DNA of 8,675 nt from Gammaproteobacteria bacterium. Lineage in GTDB: Bacteria > Pseudomonadota > Gammaproteobacteria > Arenicellales > DRJH01. Shown piece after piece: positions 1 through 5,408 of the stretch (position 1 is the first letter of the stretch; each line of letters starts with the position of its first letter). A model generated the notes under the pieces. That model had not been told where the DNA came from and did no database searches. It worked only from the letters and a program-made list of their open reading frames with translations. Position numbers and translations under genes: made by a program. Location of the stretch: contig DRJH01000132.1 of NCBI GenBank assembly GCA_011052285.1, positions 1 through 8,675 of the forward strand, given 5' to 3'.

Positions 1-116
1 CCCATCCAGGCCTGTATCGAGGTGAACAACAGCAAACCGGCACCGCTACCCCCAGCGATGAAGTTGCCGGCTGCTCGCCAATCCCAGTTGTGCTGCAGTT
101 TTGGACCGATGCTCAT
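1..116 (-). CDS. padD: Phenylacetyl-CoA:acceptor oxidoreductase membrane subunit PadD (5' part only)
   Basis: Partial gene cut by the left window edge; only the first 38 codons are present. It starts at ATG 116-114, which overlaps the padC stop codon as ATGA. The visible protein begins MSIGPKLQHNWDWRAAGNFI and continues into a glycine-rich stretch (residues 21-27) followed by LLLF, the start of a first transmembrane helix. The WDWRAAGNF opening and the Gly-rich helix resemble the NrfD/DmsC-like membrane anchors that follow a four-cluster ferredoxin subunit in molybdoenzyme complexes, as in PadD of denitrifying aromatic degraders. By analogy it would anchor PadBC to the cytoplasmic membrane and pass electrons to quinone. 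No strong Shine-Dalgarno sequence precedes the start, so translation is probably coupled to padC. The identification rests on a short N-terminus plus gene order. Confidence 0.72.
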   Translation of the reverse strand, partial: MSIGPKLQHNWDWRAAGNFIAGGSGAGLLLFTSIQAWM

Positions 117-766
117 TTTCTGGGAGTCCAAAGATAATAGAAACCAGAGCCGATATCGAGCTCTTCGTGCATGCGAAAGTACTCGTGACTGCGCAGCAAT
201 TCCGCAACATTGCTGTTTTCATCTTCGATATCGCCGAAGCTCAAAGCATCGGCGATGCAGGCATTGACGCAGGCCGGGGTAGCCTCCGGGTCGATGCCAG
301 GGATCAGGCCATTGGCCAGGCCGAAATCAACACGGTCAACGCAAAAGGTGCATTTTTGGGCCACTGCCCGACGCTCCAAATGCTCTACCCGTTGTTCGTG
401 TTTCATCTGTACCCGGGTGCCATAGGCCCGGTTTGGAATATCCACCCGCTCCCGGGCCTGATAGGGACAGGCTTCAATGCAGTACGCGCAGCCGATACAG
501 GTGTCATAGTTGATGGTGACGATACCATCCGGGCGTTTTTGTGTGGCTGTGGTGGGACAGACATCAGCACAGGGAGCATCCAGGCAATGATTACAGCCAA
601 CCGGAATAAAGGCCCGGTGAACATTTGGAAACCTGCCGGTCTCAAAGTCCAGGACCTTACGCCACTGTACCCCGGGAGCTGTGGCATTGGTATGTTTGCA
701 TGCGGCGGTACAGGTCTGACAACCGACACAGCGGTTGATATCAGCAACCATAACGTATCGGGTCAT
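113..766 (-). CDS. padC: Phenylacetyl-CoA:acceptor oxidoreductase iron-sulfur subunit PadC
   Basis: A 217-residue electron-transfer subunit of the DmsB/NrfC/PsrB ferredoxin type. Sixteen cysteines form four [4Fe-4S] sets: C13/C16/C19/C23 (NRCVGCQTCTAACKH), C58/C61/C66/C70, C90/C93/C96/C100 (DTCIGCAYCIEACPY) and C139/C142/C166/C170. This is the full complement for the family, and the length is close to the roughly 27 kDa middle subunit of the Thauera enzyme. There is no signal peptide, so it should sit on the cytoplasmic face with PadB. It would relay electrons from the molybdenum subunit to the membrane subunit. Its ATG overlaps the padB TGA as ATGA, with GGTGAGG directly upstream, and its own stop overlaps the padD start the same way, so the three subunits are probably made in a fixed ratio. 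The four-cluster function is secure; assignment to Pad rather than another molybdoenzyme rests on the neighbouring large subunit. Confidence 0.86.
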   Translation of the reverse strand: MTRYVMVADINRCVGCQTCTAACKHTNATAPGVQWRKVLDFETGRFPNVHRAFIPVGCNHCLDAPCADVCPTTATQKRPDGIVTINYDTCIGCAYCIEACPYQARERVDIPNRAYGTRVQMKHEQRVEHLERRAVAQKCTFCVDRVDFGLANGLIPGIDPEATPACVNACIADALSFGDIEDENSNVAELLRSHEYFRMHEELDIGSGFYYLWTPRK

Positions 767-3504
767 GCCTCACCACGCAGTTTGCTGATACTGACCCGTG
801 CCAGGTCCGCACCCGAGCCGCTGGAATCGGTTAAATCCAGCAGCATCGGTACCAGGGAATTCATACTCGGCATGGCAAAATCCCTGGCAAATGGTGTGGC
901 CCAATGATCAAATTGCCCCATCAGCATCACCGTATCCGGACGAATGCCCTGACGGGTGACCACGATGCCGCGGGTAGCACTCAGTGGAGAACGAATTTCC
1001 ACCCGGTCACCATCCTCCAAGCCCAGTTCGTGGGCTCGGTCCGTATTCATCACCAGGCCGCCATGGGTACGAATATTTTTTGAAACCTCGTGAATAATCT
1101 GGATCGAAGCGTTGCCACCCCAGGCGTATTGCATGCTGCGGGAAGTGATGAGCCAAAACGGATAGTCGTCGATGTTGATCTTGAAATTACGCTCCAGTGC
1201 CTGTTCCCAGATGCCCGGAAAATCCATCATGTCCGGTAGTGCGTGGTATTCCTCAAGCTGTTCGTCCCACCAACTGATGCCCCGGGAGTGCAGCCGCCTA
1301 CCGAGTTGGGTGCCGACACGGGTCAGCTGTTCCTGATAGGGCATCTCATAACGCAGGCCCAGGTCTTCCATGGTAGGGGTCAGATACCATTTAATGCGTT
1401 CAAACGGGATAAAGCGATAGCCGTTTTTGCGATAATAATCGAGCCCCTGGTGTTCCTTGCCAGCACTCATTTCTGCACTGGCAGATTGGCAAACGGCTTC
1501 CCAGATGGCTTCAACAGTGTGTTCTTTGGTGATATCCAGACTGTGGTCGTAGATATCAGATTTCAGTGAAATACCCACAGCTCCATGATTCAGCGCTTCA
1601 TTGTAGCTTTCCAACAGCCCGGAACGTTTGGCCAGTTCGGTGGTGATCCAGGTAAAGTCACGGCTATCGCCCTGGGGTTCGGCCACCGGCTGACGCAAGG
1701 CAAAACCCTGTACATCCCAGAATTGCTCGATAAACTTGGTGCCACCCAGTCGGATCAGTTGCAACCCCTCCAGATCGGTACAATCCGGCAGTAGAATGTC
1801 GGCCATATGATTGGTTTCATCGGCCGTATAGGCAAAGCAGACCGTGAATGGGAACGTCGCCATGGTCTTGACCACATGGTTGGTGTCCCAGAATGAGATT
1901 GCAGGATTCGTGCGATAGACAAACCACAGATCAGGTGGTGTGGCCTGCGGCCAGTTATCCGGCCCTTTGACCTGTTGCATCCAGGCCAGATGCGTCGGCC
2001 CCAAGGCCTGACTCCAGGGGGAATTGGCAACCAGTGGTACCAGGGTGCGGTTGGCATTGCGCACATCCGGGCGTGCTAGCCAATGCTCTTCATCCGTGGG
2101 ATTGAGCGGGTAGTCCATGAAACCATCGGCTGAGGGATGTACGCTCAAATTGCGGTCGGAAGCGGGGCGATTCAAGCGCACCGTTGTGCCCAATGTCCCA
2201 CCCGGGACTTCCAGTCCACCGACCAAACAAGCCAGCAGGGTTCTGGCCCAGCAGCACTGATAGCCACCCCAGCCATTGTTGACGGTCTTGCCCAGCACCA
2301 CGGCAACCGGTCGCAAGGGTAGGGTGCGGCCATCAATCACAGTGGTTTCTCCGATGCGGGCATGCTGCAAAAATTCCAGGGCGATGCGGCGGATAATTTT
2401 GTTGTCGATATCGCAGACCCTGGAGGCCCACAATGGGGTATAGGGTTTAATATGTTCGAGCAGGTGTTCAAAGGCGGTGGTGACCTTGATATCCTGATGT
2501 TCCCAGCGATCCTGATCCGCACCTCTTTCGCTACCACTGACAACAAAATGTCCTTCCAGTGCCAGATCTGTATCTACTGTATCAAAGGGTACGGCTTGCC
2601 CGGTTTTCAGGTCATAGACCAGGGGTTTATCGGTTTTTGGATCTCGCAGAAAAAACCCATTTGGGGCCACCAGATAAGGTGAGCCGGTACGTGATTTCAG
2701 GAATGGAAGGTCGAGATTCTCACGCTGTTCGTGCAGTAACACGTTCAACAATGCGAACATAAACGCCGGATCGGTCTTTGGTCGAATGGGTACCCACTCG
2801 GCGGAAGTGGCGCCGGTCTGGGATAAATGTGGCTCGATTTGTACCCGCTTGATGCCACGGTCACGGGCATCGGCATGTCGTTTGACCCCACAGACGCCAC
2901 CGGAAGCTTCGATATTCATCCCAAAGGACAGAATATAATCACAGTTCGGCGTATCGGGAGCTACGATGAAGGCACGATGCCAGTATTCACCGTACAGGTG
3001 CTCAGAGTGATAGCATTTTACGCCCTGGCCACTGCCAAAGCCGAAGTCGATGGGGGCAATGGCTTTCAAAAAGGCTGGAAATGTGCCCATATAATAGGTT
3101 GACGTTCCGCCACCACCGAAACTGGCGGCAATACGGGGATAGCCGGAATCGTCGACCCCACCGCTGGCCTTGATTTCTTTAATCTTTTCGGCAATGGTAT
3201 CAAGGGCTTCATCCCAACTGATGGGGATAAAGTCTGGATTCTCATCCCGGCCCTTGGTCGGATTGGTCCGCTTCATGGGGCTGAGAATCCGATGTGGATT
3301 GTACATTTTCTGAATCAGGCCATAGGCCTTGACGCAGACCTTGCCACCTACCGGTGATACGTCAGCAGCTTCGAAGTTGGGTTGAATCTGCGTTGCCGTG
3401 TCATCTTCTACCTGAACATCGAGTAAGTCCGGGCCGGCCACGCACTGGTAACAATAGGTGTGAACCTTTTTCTTTTCAGGCGGGCGATGTGCTTCGTGAG
3501 TCAT
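763..3504 (-). CDS. padB: Phenylacetyl-CoA:acceptor oxidoreductase molybdopterin subunit PadB
   Basis: A 913-residue catalytic subunit of the DMSO reductase (Mo-bis-MGD) superfamily. In the known pathway this enzyme oxidises phenylacetyl-CoA to phenylglyoxylate with water as oxygen source and quinone as acceptor. An N-terminal cluster-binding region holds C18, C21 and C57. The MGD-binding core follows, with VKCYHSEHLYGE (C164 the likely Mo ligand), then IEPHLSQTGATSAEW (222-237), ADETNHMADILLPDCTDLEG (561-580) and a C-terminal cofactor-capping domain from about residue 780 (WLITSRSMQY, HELGLEDGDRVEIRSP). There is no twin-arginine or other signal at the N-terminus (MTHEAHRPPEKKKVHTYCYQ), so the active site should face the cytoplasm, as a CoA ester substrate requires. 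The position matching the third cluster cysteine is P25 (see findings). The gene lies 3 bases after the thioesterase stop and overlaps padC. A small inverted repeat (TGCCT/AGGCA, 3505-3517) spans the thioesterase stop just upstream. A different aryl- or acyl-CoA substrate is possible. Confidence 0.83.
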   Translation of the reverse strand: MTHEAHRPPEKKKVHTYCYQCVAGPDLLDVQVEDDTATQIQPNFEAADVSPVGGKVCVKAYGLIQKMYNPHRILSPMKRTNPTKGRDENPDFIPISWDEALDTIAEKIKEIKASGGVDDSGYPRIAASFGGGGTSTYYMGTFPAFLKAIAPIDFGFGSGQGVKCYHSEHLYGEYWHRAFIVAPDTPNCDYILSFGMNIEASGGVCGVKRHADARDRGIKRVQIEPHLSQTGATSAEWVPIRPKTDPAFMFALLNVLLHEQRENLDLPFLKSRTGSPYLVAPNGFFLRDPKTDKPLVYDLKTGQAVPFDTVDTDLALEGHFVVSGSERGADQDRWEHQDIKVTTAFEHLLEHIKPYTPLWASRVCDIDNKIIRRIALEFLQHARIGETTVIDGRTLPLRPVAVVLGKTVNNGWGGYQCCWARTLLACLVGGLEVPGGTLGTTVRLNRPASDRNLSVHPSADGFMDYPLNPTDEEHWLARPDVRNANRTLVPLVANSPWSQALGPTHLAWMQQVKGPDNWPQATPPDLWFVYRTNPAISFWDTNHVVKTMATFPFTVCFAYTADETNHMADILLPDCTDLEGLQLIRLGGTKFIEQFWDVQGFALRQPVAEPQGDSRDFTWITTELAKRSGLLESYNEALNHGAVGISLKSDIYDHSLDITKEHTVEAIWEAVCQSASAEMSAGKEHQGLDYYRKNGYRFIPFERIKWYLTPTMEDLGLRYEMPYQEQLTRVGTQLGRRLHSRGISWWDEQLEEYHALPDMMDFPGIWEQALERNFKINIDDYPFWLITSRSMQYAWGGNASIQIIHEVSKNIRTHGGLVMNTDRAHELGLEDGDRVEIRSPLSATRGIVVTRQGIRPDTVMLMGQFDHWATPFARDFAMPSMNSLVPMLLDLTDSSGSGADLARVSISKLRGEA

Positions 3505-3507
3505 TGC

Positions 3508-3915
3508 CTAGGAGGCATCAGCTTGCGCAGCCTTGGCCCGCAATCGGCTTGCGGTTTTGGCTTTGTCGATCACAAAACGGTTATGACTGCCTCGAGCGAT
3601 TTCTTCTACGCTGTCTCGGGCGATAAAATCAAAACCGATCTGGCGACGGTTGATTTCAGTGATTGACACCGCTACCTGCACCTGCATACCCAGCAGTGTG
3701 GCACCGGTATGATCCAGGACTACCCGGGTACCGACAGAATCCTCACCCTCATGCAGATGTTCCAGAAGCAGGTCTCGACAGCAATTCTCGATATCCCTGA
3801 GTAAGCTGGGGGTCGAATAAACCCTACAATCATCCCCCACAAAGCCAATGGTGCGATCTTTGTCTATAGTAATGTGTGCGGTTTTTTCAAGACCGGTAAT
3901 CAAGGTTTCTTTCAT
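3508..3915 (-). CDS. FlK-type hot-dog acyl-CoA thioesterase
   Basis: A 135-residue single-domain protein resembling fluoroacetyl-CoA thioesterase FlK and its relatives in the hot-dog fold. The FlK catalytic set is visible: T35 in YSTPSLL, E43 in RDIENC and H69 in VLDHTGATLLG. These sit at exactly seven less than the FlK residues T42, E50 and H76, with the SVGT loop (G62, matching FlK G69) also kept. The tail ARGSHNRFVID (107-117) matches the family's GTHERxV motif. It should hydrolyse a small or activated acyl-CoA in the cytoplasm. It is the first gene of the pad unit, 3 bases before padB. Candidate substrates by context are phenylglyoxylyl-CoA, phenylacetyl-CoA or another dead-end CoA ester. 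Fluoroacetyl-CoA is unlikely, because nothing else here suggests organofluorine metabolism. The start codon has only a weak upstream AGG, but the alignment to FlK supports it. The family is secure; the substrate is unknown. Confidence 0.82.
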   Translation of the reverse strand: MKETLITGLEKTAHITIDKDRTIGFVGDDCRVYSTPSLLRDIENCCRDLLLEHLHEGEDSVGTRVVLDHTGATLLGMQVQVAVSITEINRRQIGFDFIARDSVEEIARGSHNRFVIDKAKTASRLRAKAAQADAS

Positions 3916-4035
3916 AGTCCAGTACCTGAGATATCAAAAAATATGTTATTAAAATATGGTTTATGTACTCATATAAAACATTAAATAATATATATAATAG
4001 TATAATAAATATAATGATATATGTTATTAAATAAA
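3916..4035. promoter_or_regulatory. Extremely A+T-rich gap, probable leader of the thioesterase-pad unit
   Basis: No gene lies here. From 3931 to 4035 only 11 of 105 bases are G or C, in sharp contrast to the flanking genes. A 13-base direct repeat, ATATGTTATTAAA, occurs at 3941-3953 and 4019-4031. On the minus strand a plausible sigma-70 pair is ATAACA (4027-4022), 17 bases, TATACT (4004-3999), about 85 bases before the thioesterase start, but so much A+T makes any single -10 call uncertain. No G+C-rich hairpin followed by T residues is visible, so no terminator for the korAB unit can be placed. Confidence 0.5.
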
Positions 4036-4569
4036 TTATTCTTGCACTAACGGTGGATCGGGGTCATCATCCCAGCCGGGTTCTGGCTCGGGATACTGAC
4101 GCTGTTTTTTCTTTAGAACGTCCGCAAAAACATGTGCATCTTTAGCGATCTCAATTGCGATCCGGGTAACCTCCGGGTCTGCCGTTTCTGTAGCAACATC
4201 ATTGAAGAAGGTAATGGCTGATTCTTCGACATGAATGGCCAGAGCCAGGACCTGATAGGGCTGCATCAGATAATGGGCTACATGATTATCCTGCGTTTGC
4301 AGATTGACTGCGTCGTCCCAATTGTAATTCCACGGTTTGATATGTGGCAGCTTCAGACCCGCGCTGAGTTGCTTGACGATCGCACTGCGCTGGCTCTGCT
4401 TTTCTGTCAACCAGATGAATAATTTTGTCGCCTCCGGGTTATTGGCGACTTCCATTTGATCAGCGTACATTTCGTAGCGCTCGACCATTTCGTCAAGCAT
4501 AATCGTTGCCTGGGCCAATAGCTCGGCTTTGCTGTTGATTCCAGGAGCTTGCCATTGTGTGTCGCTCAT
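4036..4569 (-). CDS. Ferritin-like/rubrerythrin-like helical protein, function unknown
   Basis: A 177-residue soluble protein with a predicted pattern of two pairs of long helices (about 14-41, 45-70, 103-129 and 132-157) separated by a central Trp/Asn-rich loop (80-95), as in ferritin-like four-helix bundles. Helix 3 (AIHVEESAITFFNDVATET) and helix 4 (EVTRIAIEIAKDAHVFADVL) resemble rubrerythrin halves. However, the usual ExxH iron-ligand motifs of helices 2 and 4 are not clearly present: TEKQSQR and AKDAHVF occupy those places. The C-terminal tail from 159 is rich in Pro, Asp and Glu. The ATG overlaps the korB stop as ATGA, with AAGGA nine bases upstream, so it belongs to the korAB unit. Possible roles are iron handling, oxygen or peroxide protection of KorAB or the ring reductase, or a purely structural function. 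The fold call is moderate and the function is unknown. Confidence 0.62.
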   Translation of the reverse strand: MSDTQWQAPGINSKAELLAQATIMLDEMVERYEMYADQMEVANNPEATKLFIWLTEKQSQRSAIVKQLSAGLKLPHIKPWNYNWDDAVNLQTQDNHVAHYLMQPYQVLALAIHVEESAITFFNDVATETADPEVTRIAIEIAKDAHVFADVLKKKQRQYPEPEPGWDDDPDPPLVQE

Positions 4570-5408
4570 AGCTCAAAATCCTTTTCAATACTGGATAAAT
4601 CATCAATCACAGGCGTCAAATCCGGTTGATAGGGTGGGCGATTGCCTTTATACAGGGTACCCAGGAAGAAATTATCGTCCGTCATCAGTCGATGTGCTGC
4701 GGTGACCGGGTTGGAGGTGGCTTCCACGGGGGCTGGTCGAACCATTTTTTTCCAATCCCGTTGTTCCGGGCGAAAAGTGATGCAAGGGCTTAAAATATGA
4801 ACGAAAGAAAAGCCCGGATGGCGGATCGCATCGACGATGACTTTCGCTGCTCCGTTCGGGTCGCTGCTCGAGGCCCGAGCGATGAAGTTCGCTCCCGAGG
4901 CTAGCGCAATCACCAAGGGATAATAGGGGTTGACTTTGGTGCCACCCGGAGTCAGCTTGCTGTGATCCCAGTCCGGGTCAGTGGTGGGTGAAGCCTGGCC
5001 TTTGGTCATGCCATAGACCTGATTGTCCATGACGATATAGGTGATGTCGACATTACGGCGGCAGCTGTGCATAAAATGATTACCACCGATCGAGAAGCCA
5101 TCACCATCACCACCAGCGGCCAGCACGGTCAGGTCCGGGCGGGCGATTTTCAAGCCGGTGGCTACGGGCAAAGCCCGCCCATGAACGGAATGAAAGCCAT
5201 AGACATTGAGATAGGCCGGCAGTCGTGAAGAGCAACCGATACCTGAAATTAACGCCACCTGCTCAGCGGCCAGGCGCATCTCCGCCAGTGCCTTGGTAAG
5301 GGCCATCAGCACACTGAAATCACCACAACCGGGACACCACACCGGTTTGACACCGGATTTGTAGTCTTTGGGCTTCATTGGCGTGCACGAAGTCGCAGTT
5401 TCCATCAT
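4566..5408 (-). CDS. korB: 2-oxoacid:ferredoxin oxidoreductase beta subunit (probably 2-oxoglutarate), KorB
   Basis: A 280-residue thiamine-diphosphate and [4Fe-4S] subunit. Cluster cysteines are C25 and C28 (WCPGCGDFS), C59 (GIGCSSR) and C209 (LSPCITF). The ThDP/Mg site is GGDGDGFSIGGNH (99-111) with MDNQVYGMTKGQ (127-138). With KorA it would oxidatively decarboxylate a 2-oxoacid with CoA to an acyl-CoA and CO2, reducing ferredoxin. In Thauera aromatica the two-subunit KorAB beside the benzoyl-CoA genes uses 2-oxoglutarate and feeds electrons to benzoyl-CoA reductase, which fits the setting here. The gene overlaps korA as ATGA, with GGGAG five bases before the start, and overlaps the ferritin-like gene downstream. 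No separate ferredoxin-type delta subunit is present, as is usual for this two-subunit class. The class is secure; the exact 2-oxoacid is inferred. Confidence 0.88.
   Translation of the reverse strand: MMETATSCTPMKPKDYKSGVKPVWCPGCGDFSVLMALTKALAEMRLAAEQVALISGIGCSSRLPAYLNVYGFHSVHGRALPVATGLKIARPDLTVLAAGGDGDGFSIGGNHFMHSCRRNVDITYIVMDNQVYGMTKGQASPTTDPDWDHSKLTPGGTKVNPYYPLVIALASGANFIARASSSDPNGAAKVIVDAIRHPGFSFVHILSPCITFRPEQRDWKKMVRPAPVEATSNPVTAAHRLMTDDNFFLGTLYKGNRPPYQPDLTPVIDDLSSIEKDFEL

Noticed and set aside
101..907. A 268-codon open frame on the plus strand across the padC/padB junction
   Set aside because: It is antisense to padC, whose four cysteine clusters are unmistakable. The plus-strand translation has no family features, and the frame stays open as a by-product of codon use.
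3954..3974. Possible hairpin ATATG/CATAT in the A+T-rich gap as a terminator for the kor unit
   Set aside because: The arms are five A/T-rich pairs with an eleven-base loop; stability would be poor and such arms arise easily in 90% A+T sequence.
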